Shown: positions 22,154 to 36,350 of the stretch, piece after piece
Numbering within the stretch: the first letter of the stretch is position 1
Layout: every line of letters starts with the position of its first letter
Origin: Protonemura montana
Lineage: Eukaryota > Arthropoda > Insecta > Plecoptera > Nemouridae
Direction of reading: 5' to 3'
DNA length: 64,000 bases
Assembly (NCBI GenBank): GCA_947568835.1
Contig: OX387606.1
Span: 18,633,940 to 18,697,939, forward strand
Made by a program: the position numbers and the translations under genes
Notes under the pieces: generated by a model
The model's input: the letters and a program-made list of their open reading frames with translations, nothing else
What the model was told of the DNA's origin: nothing
Database searches by the model: none

Positions 22154-23606
22154 AGTAAACACATTTATCACTTTATACAGCGAACGAAACTGACAATCAA
22201 TTCCTGATAAAATCTGCATTCAGACAAAAAATATCACAATCATTGCAGCGCAAATATTTACCTCATTTGTTCCGCCGCAAAAAAAAAAAAAAACCTACGG
22301 AAAATTTCGCGCCGATTGGAAAACAAACAGAAAACACATCCGAACGCGATGCTTAAAGTTTTATGCACATACGATATTCAAGTACATGGGTTCGATTTCC
22401 TATTAGCAAATGTTTTATTCTACACGAGCTGCCATATAGAATACATTTTCTACAAACTTTGTCTTATTCATCGGCGCATTCATCGACGCCGTGCACGAAT
22501 AAACATATGAATGAATAGTCATCAGAATCAATATTTGCGATGCTGTGATGTACCATTATGTCCATGAGAGTAGGGAACGGGTGGTGGATGGGACTGCAAC
22601 GGGGCCGGCAGCCACTCTGCAAGTACCATCCACCCCGTGCCGATCCGAACAGCCGGCAAGGGTAGCGGTACTTCGATGATCAATCACGCGAAATCTCCAT
22701 CGCAATGTTACATGTACCAGCGGCCTAAGTGCGCTTAAAACTGTAATGCTCTACATGACAACTTTTACTCTAATGGATTATTCTACATTGCGAAAGCGAA
22801 TACGAGATGACTTGAATGTAATGCTTGCTCGAACTAATTGAGATTCTGAGTCTGGGTTATTGTGAATTGCATGATACTTAAGTTATATGAGAAATATAAT
22901 TGAAAATATTACCTAGTGAGGAGGTATACCCAGAAAGGTTAGAGTTGATCACAAAACTATTGGTTATGGCGCTATTGTGTCACTTTTCTTTCAGTAATTG
23001 GCAATTGGAAAAATGTTTTTTCACTGAGAAATAAAGTTTGAAATCTCATTTCTTTGTCAGAGGAGCTATGGAATTTACTTCCTGAATAAAAACCTTTTTC
23101 GCTAGAAGCAGAAGTATTTACTTTAAAAGAGAATTGTTTCTGAAAATTAGCCAACAGAGAGCTGTGAAATGGTTTGGATTGATGTAAGTGGAACAGATTT
23201 ATTGACATGCAATGATTCTTATTCCATACATTTCGGAGCTGCAACTAATGCAACTCCGGACAAAGTGCATTCTGCAAGAAACCACTTAATATCTCTTGCC
23301 AGCGCAATCGAAGGAAGACAACAATGCCACGTTGAAACATCGAGACCGGAAGTAATGTGACATGTCTTATGATATAAATTACCGCTAGATGAGTAAGTGA
23401 AACTTACATGTGAGTACTTGCGAGAATCTATTTCTTATTCATGAGACAGGGAAGATAATAAATCCAATCCCAACTCGATCTGTCAAATCTAACTCATATT
23501 TTCATCGTTTTGTAATTTCGCCCATCACGGCGTTGATTCACACGATGAGTGAAAAGCACTTGGAAAACGCTTCAGTGTTGTTTGTTAGACGTTGTTTCAT
23601 AGCCAA
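22154..23606. other. No gene seen
   Basis: An imperfect inverted repeat, GGGTGGTGGATGG (about 22579) versus CCATCCACCCC (about 22627), can form a hairpin. No gene-like exon was found. Confidence 0.45.
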
Positions 23607-23627
23607 GGGGGGGGGGGGGGGGGGGGG
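23607..23627. repeat. Poly-G tract (G21)
   Basis: Uninterrupted run of 21 G, followed by AAGGGGGAGG. Confidence 0.95.
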
Positions 23628-25425
23628 AAGGGGGAGGCTGTGAATTTCAATGACTGTGCAAAAAACTAGCAAAACCCGCGGAAATCGTTGCATTTACTTA
23701 CAAAATTTAATATGTTTCTTTCTATCTTTTTGTAAGTAAAAAAAGTAATTCACAGACTTTTAATACATGATGTAGAATGTTGATAGAGAGAGTGCTGAGA
23801 AATAAAGTTAAGCAAGATATTGTCACTACACATAAAGGGATTTCTGCTTTGATAAAAGTATCACCGACTTAGAATAACATAGACCTTGATCAAGCTACAG
23901 AAAAAGAAAATAAATGTCTTCTATTTTCTTCTATGCACGAGGTCTATATCCTCAACGAACAGTTCTATTTTCTCTGAATTTCCATCGTTGCTAGTACGTG
24001 GAATGGATCCTGCTTTCCATCTTCCGATATTCGTCTCCTTTTTAGTCGCTCGATTATTTATTGAAAAGCAAGACGAACGATAACCGACTTTATAAAAGCC
24101 TTTGGCCGATCCCATCAAAATAGCGGTCACATACACAGCCGGATGCTCACGGCCATAAATCTGGACACCGTTGCAAAAAACTCCCTATCTCAAGTGCCGA
24201 AGAGAAGCCCCCACGCAAAGACATCGCCAACCGCCGTATGGCCATCGCCGTAAAGCTCTCATGCAGCGAAGATTTTAGTAAACGGAAAATTTTTAATTGA
24301 CATGGATGACATTTTCTTGAGCGAGAAATGTTTTCCAGGCGGTTCGTACAGGAAAGTCCAAAGGGTCGCGTAGATTCGACCTGAAGATTGAAAAATTTCA
24401 CTGAACATTCCGGGCACATAGCGCAGAGAAGTTATCCAGCGAAGCAGTTAAGCGTCGTTCGATCTTCTGCAGAATCCAGTGACATCCGCAGATCGATAGC
24501 CGGGAGATTGCAAGCGACGGCTCTTCGGGAGAAAGATAATGATAGCGAGTACAGAGATGAGAAAGAGAGAAATGAGAGTACTGTGTGAGTACAAAGCGCA
24601 CTTTGTCATTTCGCAGAAGGTTATAAATTTAATGTAAATAAACTGAATTGAAAACACAGAGTTCATTGCCTAGAAATGTGTTATGTTGATATAAAAAATA
24701 TTTTTCAGCAACATTCCAGACAAATACCAATAAATGTTGGGGCAATATGTATTGTTTTCTAGACATTGATTTAATTTATAATACGTACAAATAGCATTTT
24801 TGATAGATTCAAGGGTCAATTTTACATGCAATGGTAGTTATAAAATAGTTTCCCAATGCGATTACTTTTACACCAATCTATGATTTTAAAAAAGGAAATC
24901 AATTATTATAGGTACTACAATCAGCATCAATCTCTGTAGCGGCGTGGTGGCACTGCTCAGATCTGATAGCGTGGTGCTTTTTCCATTGTCTCGCTAGGAA
25001 AGCACTTGTCGCAGGGGTCGCACGTTTTCTATTCAATACAGAAAGGGGCTGATAGCGTCTTTTTGGGCGTTTTCCACCTCGGATCGCGCCCCGCCCGCAA
25101 CTAATCGCGTCTATCATCTTGCCCCTGGCCGATACACGATGCAGGAGTGCAGGGATAAAAGAATCCATTTTGTCAGCGTAATGCATCCGAGGCATATGAC
25201 CGCAATTAATATCCGCACATTGCTTGTCTCCTCGCCAAAACCTTGTTCAATCAAAGTTGGCATAAGAAAATTGCACACGACACAGAGACCTTTATCAACT
25301 TCATTCACCTTTCGTGACAACTCTCTGTCAAGAAAATATCCTTCGAAATAAATAAAGCTGATAACAAATTACACAAAATATAGGTAGTATATCATTTGAG
25401 TTAACAAATATAAAGACCTCGCCTT
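23628..25425. other. No gene seen
   Basis: Overlapping short frames on both strands at 23886-24666 and 24899-25351 match no family I recognise. Confidence 0.45.
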
Positions 25426-25451
25426 CCCCCCCCCCCCCCCCCCCCCCCCCC
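25426..25451. repeat. Poly-C tract (C26)
   Basis: Uninterrupted run of 26 C. Confidence 0.95.
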
Positions 25452-25599
25452 TTATACCAAGATGTCTGCAGAAGTTGCTTTTAATCATATCCGACGCTTA
25501 TTGTTCGAGTCGTTTTTTTTTTAAGAAAGAAATGAAGCCAATCTAAATCTATGCACGTCGCCGACTGATAAGACGTGGGCATGAAGGGGTGAGCGGTAT

Positions 25600-25860
25600 C
25601 GGCGGGCTGGGGGTGCCCCGTTTATCTGGAGCCTCCTCGCGACGGGCGAGTTAGCGACGCACGACCACTCCTAGTTGCCGCAACGGACCGCCGACGCCGA
25701 CGACGCCGCGGGTTCATCTTTGCCGCCGACGCCGACGCCACCGACGGCGGCGTGCGTAGCATCCCAACGCGACAACCTGTCTGACCAGAAGAACAAAGCG
25801 GCGCGTTCTGGAAATCGTGGCTGGGTGGGATGGGGATGGGAGGTGCGGGCGGCTGCGGCA
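25600..25860. repeat. GC-rich patch with GACGCC-type hexamers
   Basis: Repeated GCCGACGCCGACG motifs (about 25688-25750) lie in a CpG-rich patch. Open frames across it on both strands are repeat-driven (Asp/Ala/Pro or Arg/Ser). The same hexamer recurs near 37.2 and 52.28 kb. Confidence 0.7.
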
Positions 25861-26408
25861 CTAGGGAAGAATTTTTATTTTATGCTTCCAGTTCCGTTTG
25901 ATTCTGTTCAGTGTCACGCAGATATAAAAAGTATTTTTTTTTAGCAACCGTTGTCACGAATTTAAGCAATGGATTTGATAGGCTAAATGTTAACCTCAAA
26001 AACAGTTGGCTTTTATTGAATATTGATCCTTCGTGGTTAAAATAAGATGGTTCATTTTTTCCTCAACACGCTAAGAAAATGTTGGGAAATGTAACATTCT
26101 CCCGAGTGTATTTTACGGGCAACGGAAAGCCTATGTACTTTTACAATCTTCTTCTAGCGACGTAGATTTACATAATACCTTTTCGATAACGGTCAAATAG
26201 AAACGTAATGCCCTGCAAAACTTGTTCGACCGGCACGTACCTATATATAGGGCATGCTAGTTGAAATTGAGCACGATTTTTGGTACATAAAGGACACAGA
26301 TGTAATTGGGTGCGTCCATTGTTCCGTCTGCGACGTCGACGACTTTAGGAACAGTCGACGTGGGGGTGAGAGGCGTCGGGAGCGTCGGCGTTGTGAAAGG
26401 AGGATGGA
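25861..26408. other. No gene seen
   Basis: AT-rich, then a GACGTCGACG/GGCGTCGG-type GC-rich stretch at 26330-26400. Confidence 0.45.
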
Positions 26409-26432
26409 GGGGGGGGGGGGGGGGGGGGGGGG
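26409..26432. repeat. Poly-G tract (G24)
   Basis: Uninterrupted run of 24 G. It creates artificial Gly/Pro stretches in frames at 26254-26649. Confidence 0.95.
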
Positions 26433-29400
26433 CGTTGGACGTGCCGGACTTAGCGTCGAGTGAGATGTCAGTTAATGAACGAAGGGACAGAAGTAGAATA
26501 ACTAAGCAGACCACACAATAACTAACTGTCGGAGTTACACAAGGATTCTCCGTTATAATTACAAGGGTTGAGATATATAAATGTACATTAGAGGGGGAAG
26601 AAGACATAGAAATGTTAAGAAAAATATCTGCCCTTCGATACGTGGTCAAAGTGGAAAGGGGCTAATAGTTTTGCATTGCAAAGTTTGAGGACATCGAGTT
26701 TGAAATTGTACCCACGTGGGTCTTTGCGCTCTCAGGATCTAATAGCAAACACCACCCTTCGCGCCATCTACGGAGTCATCACTAAACAACTACCAGTAGG
26801 CTACAAATGTTCCCCTTCTCCCCAAATTAGAGGTACCAAATTCTCCCCTTAGTTTCTGGGTTTATTCCGATCGGATAAATAGATCGGTAAGGATAAGACG
26901 AAACACAATTCATTTAGGTCTGTTGTCAGCAAAATATTACAGCCAAGTCATCAGAAATCAGTGACCACCAGACCATCAGATCGTAGGCAGCCATCCCATA
27001 GCTTACTCCAGGATGCAATCGACCATAATCCACTAAAGATCATCCTTTGAAGCATTGATATTCAGGGAACGAATGTTACTTGACGACGCAAATGTTATTT
27101 GACCCGTGTTCAATGACGGAGACGGTAAATTGACTTCGGAGACGGTATATTGCACTGAGAGTGTATACCTATAAGGATAAAGCTAAAAAACGCCATTGGT
27201 ATTGCCTACATGCGCCTCATGGAAGTTATAAATAAAATTCTTTCGTGAACCTAGTACCATACCTAGAAACTGTTGCAATGCCTTCAACTTTCCATCCAAC
27301 CGATTCTATTTTCTCATGTTATGCAACGGAAAATCTTTCACATTCGATTCCCACACGGTCACCACTAATTAGCTAACAGAGCGTAAGTCACCGATGGCGA
27401 TACCCGAGCTGTTGTTAATAAATATCTAATATAACAGCTCTGGCAATTTTCGTGAAGTGTCAAAGCATTGACTGTAATATTGCATCGGTGGAAAGCACTT
27501 GCTATGTGCTACACAGCAGCATCAAAGTTTGCCCAATGTCGACAAGCAGGCGTTTGCAGGGCTAGCCAGTGTAGCGTATTGCTGAGTTCAGTTTAGCGTG
27601 ACGACGAGCAAACATGGCTCGAATCATGGCCTGCCTGCATATAGGCCGCCCGAATGTATAGAGGAGAAATGAACGTCGTCGCAAATAAACCAGACGAACC
27701 GCGAACGCGGGGCAAAGACAACCAGCGTAGAAAAATAAACAACAATGTTGAACGTGACTTTAATGTATGATTTAGACGTAGTGCGGCTCCTGTTTAATAC
27801 TATTGTCACAATATTTTTTGTAGACCTTTGTCGGCCTTCAGAAGATTATAGAGGTAGGCTCATGACGGCAGGAAAAACAATTTTCTGAATGCTTTAAGTG
27901 GAATTTGCATAAGTTTACAGAGTAGCAAAAAACAAGCGAGGAATACCTTTATTGCTCTGTGTAGTTGATGCACTTGATCTAAAATCAATATATGCGTCCA
28001 TCCTTCAGGCTTACAAAATGATACCATGATTAAACTAGGAAAAGCAATCAACGTTAATTTGAACTCGTCTGCGCAGGCAAGTTCATTGGTGAACGTGGCA
28101 CCTCCACCGCTGAGAGACGCTGAGAGACGCAGCCCTCTCATCTCCGTCCACTGTCCAATATCCACCCCTGGTTTTTAGACTCAATGGCCATTGCATGAAT
28201 GGCCGGTTAGGGTCTATTGGCTACGTCATATAGGACGATATGGCAAGGGTATATAATATATTGGGGAGCGGGGATGGGGAATGAATGACCATCAGTGAGA
28301 GGTTGATGCGTGAAACAAGGAAGGACGCGGATGAATGCAGTGAATGCACTGATTAGTGAAGATGTTATGGGTGAATATAGTACTCATGGTTTCTGTGTGC
28401 TGTAGTGCGCTTGTGTTTCAAAAGGCAAAATGGTCAACCCCTGGCGCGACGCTATTATTTTGTTTTTGATGAAACATTGATTGTGACTGGTAGCAATATC
28501 AGTTTGTGTAGGCCAAGACTCTTATATAGATCTGCAAAATTATAATCGGTTATTTCTACTTATGTTTGAAACAATTTTGAAAACAATTTGAAAACTATGT
28601 TTGGTGATATAATGCTGCTTTAGTCATTGGTATTGTACTTGTACGTAAAGGGGAAAATGACTGCTGTGCAGGCTCATTCCGTAGCTTAAACGGCGAAATT
28701 TCCACTAGAAACTTGATTGTAGTAAATTGCATCCGAGTTTAATTGGAGTTAATTAGTTTCAATATGAATGAAGTTCGTATTTGCTTTTCATGGATTACTA
28801 AACAAAACGTTGTCCACGTGTATAGTATATGTTCGAGCTCAATGCATTAATTCAAGCATAAAGCATAAAGCATATATGGATGGCTCGAATTGTTTCGGGC
28901 ATCGGCTTGTAGTGCCCATGCACGCGCACATGGAAATCATATTCCCGACTTTCGCTTTCAATTAAAGGAAGTGTTTTACCCAAAAGCCGAGGACTTATCT
29001 GGAAAAAGAATAATTTACAAAAAGAAAAAAAAGTTTTAGTAGATTGGTGAAAATTTCCACATTCCCTGATCTTCTCCGTCAACTTTTTATCGCGGTCTTA
29101 CAATTAAGAAATACTCGAAAAGTTGAGCGATAAAAAAGTCTGCCATGCATCGCAATTTCCACACCTCGCCAAAGGTACAAGTGTAGAATATATTTCTCGT
29201 TTAAAAAGCGGTTCTCCAGCCGCATGCGAGCAGTACACGGAATAAATTACAAAGAAAAGTTTCTCCAATTGCTAACATACGCTGCCGTGCAATTATTCAA
29301 ATGTCAAATGCTCCAGCTCATAGCAGCGAGGATTATGAGTTTCGCACGGAATTTGCATACCTATATAGGCTAACAGTGGCGCGTTACGTTTTACATATCA

Positions 29401-31302
29401 TTGCACAGTGGCGTTTTGAATTCGCTTTTTTCGTTATTTATCATAAAGGAAAATGTATTCAACGCTAGCTTTACGATGGGGCAAAAAAAATCTCATAAAT
29501 AATTTCTACACTTGGAAGTGTGAGAACACCGAGATGGAAAAGAAATACATTTTTACGCCACATAATACACAGTTTTACATTCGGCTCGAGACCATTTGTC
29601 TTGCGGTTTTAATTGTTATGCAAATTAATTGCAAGCTCAGCGGAACTGCAATGAGAAGACATATATATATTATACTTGCAATTAGTGAAGCAAACTGCCG
29701 ACAGAAACAACGCCAGCAAATCACGATATTGGATCTAATCGCGAATTGGAGCGGAGATGAACACATTAAAGTGCACGATCTACATTTTTAATTGAAACTT
29801 ACCCGGGTTACGTATCACCATAATTGTAAAAAAATCAAAGAAACTAAACTACACTGAGTTTACAGAGTTTCAAATGACTTATTTACTAAAGTAAATTGCG
29901 CATTACATGAATATGAAACTAGCGTGTGGGGTTCGCCCGACTTCAGATGTTATTTTGGATTTGTAACGCGCGAGAATCCACGCAAGGAACCACTTTTCTC
30001 TCGCGCCAAGTCGACATCCTGATAAGAGAGTGATGAACATGTCATTTCGGTATAAGAATCGATCTGCATACCGCACGTCGCGACTCCTGAGGGAGCGTTG
30101 CCCTCCATATGATCCCCATCCGCCCTTTAGAATGAAACATAAATCACTGTCAGACTGTCGGAGAGGTCAAAGGTTACGGGCAGGAAGACAAACAAAAGTC
30201 AGCTCGGCCTACAATTTCGATTCGATGATAATTCCCAAGAGCCCAATTAAGCCAACCACGAATGTTTCGAGAAGTGCAAAACCGGGACTTGGGAGTTGAA
30301 ATTTGCAAATCATCTGGCAGGCGGTCACTTTTAGCCAAAAGCCTCCGAGGATTTCACAAAATTTCTTAATTTGCTTAATACAATTAAATCATTCCGTCGC
30401 TATGTAGGTTTTTGAAATATTATAGAAATGCGAAGAAGAAACACTTTAGCTGGTGTAAGAAGTTAAGGTGGTAGGCCAGAGACCTGAGCAGAACGATTGT
30501 AATGGCTCTTACAAACATTCTGAAGTCAGTTCTCAGCCTCAATCCGTGGCATCGAATTGAAACTGGAAATGTGTGCCATGCCATGCGACTAAAGTGTATT
30601 ACATATAATAATCAGCTAGATTAATATTTGAGTTATAAATTAAGAGAGTTGTCAGTCTCTCTACCTCTCGACAACGCTCATCTAAGTCAACAAGTAATTA
30701 AATTTCAAATTCTAGGCGATGTAATAATTTTATTCTGTTACAATAGCACACTGGTATGAGCACGCCGTACAAGCTCGAGCACAGACCAGGCGGAAAATCA
30801 AATTATTTTAGTTTAAATTAATCCGAATCCAAATTCTAGTTGTGATTAGCTTGTTTTAGTCAACGCGTAGGGCTGACTCATACTCATTGACCTGCAAAAT
30901 TTACTTTACAGCGACGGAGTTGTTATTTTTTGGCACAAAATGTGCCACAACGACGATTCAAATAATCAAATCACTTTTTGTTAAAAAAAAAAATGTAAAG
31001 AAAATACGTGCTATTTTAAAACGACGCTATCATAAACAACAGAAGATATCTCCACGCATATTCTTGTATTTAAAAATCATGTCTGTGGTTTAATTTCGGA
31101 AAATCGCACTAGCTTTTAAGAAAACCTCGCAGAAAATTCCCACTGTGAACATTTTCACAGTGTGAGCGATAAACATTTTCATCCCTCACTTAAAGATCAA
31201 TTTGTGCTTCTTACTTAACCACGTGTCTGAGCGAAGGCTGCGTTTGAGGAAGCCGAGACGCTGAAAGGGGGTGTGGTGGAAAGTTAACGGGAAGATTGGG
31301 GA
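26433..31302. other. No gene seen
   Basis: Frames of 60-112 codons (for example 27860-28165 minus, 29453-29791 plus, 30030-30299 plus) have no recognisable domain, no partner exons and no poly(A) context. A short 20-bp-period duplication (GGAGACGGTA) lies near 27120-27157. Confidence 0.45.
26761..26770 (-). promoter_or_regulatory. CTCF-core-like motif
   Basis: The reverse complement is TAGATGGCGC, identical to the core at 7256-7265. The CCA part of the full consensus is not matched, so this is weaker than the 7.25-kb site. Confidence 0.2.
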
Positions 31303-31314
31303 GGGGGGGGGGGG
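31303..31314. repeat. Poly-G tract (G12)
   Basis: Uninterrupted run of 12 G. Confidence 0.9.
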
Positions 31315-34300
31315 CGAGAAGAGTTCTCCAAACACGCACATCATAAGTGTCAGTCGTGCATCACAAGGCATTGATTAAAAGCCAGGCGAGAGTTGCAGAC
31401 GAAATTTCACGAAATTACGACGTGGTTATGAACGGCGCCGGCGCAATGAGGAGCGGATTAACGCGGCATATGACGTGGCACCGAATCCATTTAATAACGA
31501 AAACTAATTAGTGCTTCAATTAGGTGAAATTTCAGTTCTCTCTTTGGCGGCATATCATTACTGACACAACGGATATTGAATATTAGAAAACCACAAGAGT
31601 TCAGCAAAGTTGCGATTATAAATTATAATTAAAAAAAATAGAGAGGGAAACTTACAAGCTACATTTTTCACTTGATCAGAAAAAAAAAATAGTTTGAAAT
31701 TATTCATGTTGCTCGTCGAACATTTTTAAATCAAAAAGATGAAGATGGCTACAGAAAGTTTCCTCTCCTTCTAGTCTTTGGTATATAACCGTATAGATTT
31801 CGCGTTCCATTCAATTAGGAGTTTTATTATTTAATGTTTTTAAATTGAGTTATTATACAATCTTTCTTACCTCATCTTTACCTTCACAGAATATCTGAAT
31901 ATCTGGGAGTCATCATAGCCAAGACGGCAAGGCTCGCCTCGCGCTTCCCGGGGAAGTGTGAAGTGAATGAAAGGTCTCCAGACGGGTGTAAAAAAGAGCG
32001 AACTTTCCACCTCGCCTAGCTCAACCAATCGTTTTAATTTTCAACGCTTTGTTTTTAAGTGTTATTTTATCCCCACACTTTTCGTGGGGAGCTCTCCCCG
32101 GAATGTGATGATGCGTTCTTGCAAAATTCTCAAACTTCACTCCCTCGACTTAATTTTCACTGAGAGAAACTTCATCAGAAAGTATAGACCTCACCAAAAG
32201 AACGCATTTTTATTTAAAAAAAAACATTCATTAATCAATTCTATTCGTTGATCGAAACCGAGGCGCAATTTTCAGTGACTTTCAGTGATTATGGTCCTAA
32301 GTTCGAGTCCTGACCGGCCTATTTCTCTGTACCCGGTTTCAGCGGTTTAATTTTCCTGTTTATATACAGCCGCGTATTGCGTACCGTAACAAGTTTCGCT
32401 ACGATGTTCCGCTCATTTCTTTTCCTCCGCCATTCTTTCGCGGGGTTGACAAGGAAGGGTGGCTCAAGGGATTACGGTCCCCCCCCTTAACTCCCTCTGA
32501 TGGAGATTATGTCTGGTAATATAGATTCAAAAGTTTGTTCTCGGAATCTCACCCTGGAGGACTCGGCAGAACAATTAATTAAGACCTCCTCGGCTCCTTG
32601 GCTGCAGGAGCCATCCTCCTCCTCCATGAGTGTATGCTTAAACAGGAGGTTAGTCAGGGAATTGTGCATGACGCTGGTTAAGACCAGCACAGAGATATGA
32701 ACCAAGTGCCTTGCGAGCCCGCAGGCTAGCAATGGCTTCCGATGCAAGAATTTTTAAAGGAAACTTTAAGACTAAATTTCCACGCTCTTTTCTTTGGTCT
32801 GATATTTTATTTGAGAAGGATTATTATCTGCTAGATGCTTTGCATGTATGGTTCTAGGTCTTGGAAACAGCAAGTCAGCCTGAAATAAGCACAATTGCCG
32901 GCTTCTTTCCGTTTTCCACGACGCTTTTCCTAGCCAAACAAAGCGGTCGGATATATTTTCCTTGTTTCTTTTCCCGGCCTAAGTTATTGCCTCAGTTGAC
33001 CGCATTAAACGCATTAAAAGTGTTTACTTTTTGCTTTTTTTTCTTCTCGGCCAAACAAACCATTGGATTATTATTTGCCTTTGTAACTTTCTATTGTTAA
33101 GCTAGCGGGCTATTTGCATTGTTTTTATTTATTCAGAGCGAAATGAAATTAGTCCTACAAAATTGACTACAGCCAAAACAGCAAGCGTTAAAAACGGGGA
33201 CCGGGCAGCGGCTGGCATACATCATAACGACAGCCAGCAATTGTCAACAATTCACTGGCAAATCAGGTCAGTAAACTTTGGTGACAAACATTGACATGCT
33301 TGTTTCGACAGTTAAATATGGCTTTCCTAGAGCGAGGTATTTGCCTGGGAGATGCGTACACGCCCAAGATAGAACCACTTGCGTGAAGGGTAGGGGTGTT
33401 GACTCAAAGTTTGCCCCACCACGAAACTCGCTACGCAATCATGCAGTGCAACGTATCGCGATGTTGAAGTTATGCCGAGGAAATTGATTCTAGGATGATT
33501 ATTGAGGGACAGTGTTTCACTGTGTCGATGAGTACTGATGAGAAAATCGGAAGGGAAACGCCAAATTAATACGTCGTGTAATATTATTCGCTATGAAGTC
33601 CAATTAGTGATTTATTGGCATGCCCGCAGCAGTCTCCCGATGGGGGCGGTTTGAAGAAGAGTTAAGGGGTAGTTTGCAATCAGGACAAGGTACTAATGCA
33701 ACTTTTCTCAAATACCCCGAGGAACTTTAGAAACTACAAATGGACGCGGAGAGGGTATAATTTTTCATTTTGCTCTTTTTTACCGACAAAACACGAAATT
33801 ATTGTGAGTTTCTAACTAATTCCACTTAACTAGGAAATTAACGATTTCGCTTGATTATCAAATTGCACCCAGGCGGGCAACGAAACGTACCAGTAATTCA
33901 CATGACTGGGCTTGAAACCTATTTTGTTTCTAATAAACCATGGAAGTGGTGCCGATTCCAGCTCATGATTGGCTTCCAGCCGGGAAAGTGCATACTAATA
34001 TGCTACAGCTGGGTTAACCCCCGTCCCAGGACTAGCACTAGCAAGCGTCTAGCGCATATATCAATACACAGCCGGTACGAACTCGCGCAATTTAAATCGA
34101 AAACTACGTGAAAGAGAAATGCAGAACGCGGAAAGTAACGTTTCACATAAAAGCATGCGCCTATATATATCGGCAATGGCATGTAGAAGCTTCAGCATTG
34201 TCGAGTACAGACATTTCCATTGTGATTGAAAGAAATAGCAAGTCGCTTGAATGTAAGTACTAGGCGAACGTCATCGCGCCGTTGTTAAAAATGTATAGGT

Positions 34301-36350
34301 TACGGAAAAGTGAGGAGGTCATTATTCAGGATACCTCAACGGAATTTTCGTTGCTAGTGCCGGCATCCCATCATTTTGCATAGAGCTTGCATGTAACATC
34401 TACCAGAATAGAGAGGTAATGAACTCGGATTTGCCTAGAGAGTGGCGATCTTTCCAATTGATCGCCATGCTGAATACACGTCAAATTGCCCATAAGCATA
34501 TCTGCGCCTATTAAAGGGTCTTGTACCCCACTAATTGAAATAGCTATTGTAAAAAGCTATTGTAAATTATTGTAAAAAGAAGCTACAAAAGTAAAAACTA
34601 ACGGAGAAAACCGTTAAGAAAATTTAAAACCAGTTAAAACAATTATGGCGGATCTTTCGCCAGAGACAGCCTCTCCATGACCGTACTGGGCTCACTGCAG
34701 AGAAGCGGTCCACGAATGATGCATGATTCCATTCTGGGTGTCGATACGGAGAACAGTGTCAGCATCAGCAGGGAATGCCACAGCAGATAGAAACGCGCTC
34801 ACGGGCAGACGCGTAGATGGGAGACGAATGATTGAGATGTAATTGTTGTGTGCTGATGGTTTGGCTTGAGGCTTCATGTTTGTGATTGGATATTTACATG
34901 TCGGCCCGCGCACAGATTGAAAAGTTGACGCAAGCCCCCAGCCAATCACCGAATGTCATGTTGACAAATAGAGCTCAACAATGACTTACTCAATAATGCT
35001 ACAAACTTGGGCGTAGGCGACGTCGCCGACGTTGATTGCACGCGCGACAGGCTGGAGCAGAAAACACACGTGTTGGTGTTTGTGCGCGTGAGTGTGTGGA
35101 GCCAAGGTAAAGAATGGTGAAATTGACGGGGGAAATGCCTGTGTGGGAATTTCAAAGAAAGAAAAACTGTGCTTTATGGTATTGGACTGTACATAAAGAC
35201 AGGCGGTAAAGACACGGCGCCTCCACCCCGGAGAACGTGGAACAGTCAGCGTACGCTTTTCGTGACACTGTCAAAGCAAGCATGTGGCACGTCTTTTTGC
35301 CTTTTTTTTTGCATGGCTGTAATTTGTCAGATGAAATATTGTGTCAACTTATCATTCGGCTGGGCGTCGCAGAGAAATATGGGATTAAAGTGTGAATCAC
35401 GTGGAAAAATCAACCCCGCCGGCGTTATCGCCGCTGGTAGTAAAAACCGCAGAAAAGAGTCTGCGCAACAACCTAGAGTAATAGTTTCTACGTTATTGCA
35501 TACAAACGAGTTTGCATTGTGGAAATAATTGAAACCATTCTTTTAATGGCCTTAATCTTAATATTGTTGTAAATTGAGAGGGTTTCACTTGGTCGGTCGC
35601 TCGTGAAAAATATGTGCTATTTAAAGCAAAACTGCTAGGGGTGGGCGGTGTGGGAGGGGTGGTGTTGTAACAAATGCATTGCAATGAATAACTAGAAGGG
35701 GTAGGCTAGCCGGGGGGGGCTGTACCGTCATTATATATGTATAGTTGATGTTTTACGGGGTACACGCTTTAATGAAACTAGGCTGACGCTATACGCGCGC
35801 TCGTGGGTGGGTGGGGTAGAGGTGGGCGATCCAATCACTCGCGCTCTCTCACCCCCTCGGGTTTAATCCGCTATTCGTATGTAAATGCCTTTTATTGGTC
35901 GTCTGACTTTATTAACAGGGTAGCTTCCACCTCAAGTGTACAGACCTTGGCATGTACAGCTTGCGATGGAAGAGACCTAATTCCTTATAGCCCGACTCCT
36001 CCTGCGTTTCTTGTTGCCTATTTCGGCGGCGCGCACAATTTCAATTTGCGACTAGCTACCTGTTTACATTTTATGAACGTTTGGAAGCGTCGCCGAAACT
36101 TTGATAAAAATAGGAAAGTAGTCTTCCTACCTGTAGGTGCGGTACGTACCGTATCTTATTACTTTTATATATTCACCGCGATATGCTGGCAACGCAACTA
36201 AGTATATAGAACGAAAACACCGTCATCGCGCGTAGTTATTCCGCTACGAAATTTGCAGATGAAAAATGATTCTAATATCCGTTCTAAAAATTTAAAATTA
36301 AAATCGATTCCGAACAAGCCGGCTATAAAATGCAATCTCTTTTTACTTTT
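31315..36350. other. No gene seen
   Basis: Frames up to 132 codons (35169-35528, 35803-36201 plus) lack recognisable domains. An isolated B-box-like GTTCGAGTCC at 32301-32310 has no matching A box or cloverleaf. Confidence 0.45.

Noticed and set aside
26257-26649. 130-codon minus-strand frame
   Set aside because: Crosses the G24 tract as a poly-Pro stretch; no domain.
30030-30299. 89-codon basic frame
   Set aside because: Composition is plausible but no domain, homologous neighbour or splice partner could be seen.
32301-32310. tRNA B-box-like GTTCGAGTCC
   Set aside because: No A box at the right distance and no cloverleaf; the same applies to 59275-59285 and to the minus-strand match at 57227-57238.
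35803-36201. 132-codon plus-strand frame
   Set aside because: No recognisable domain, low-complexity start, no splice or poly(A) context.
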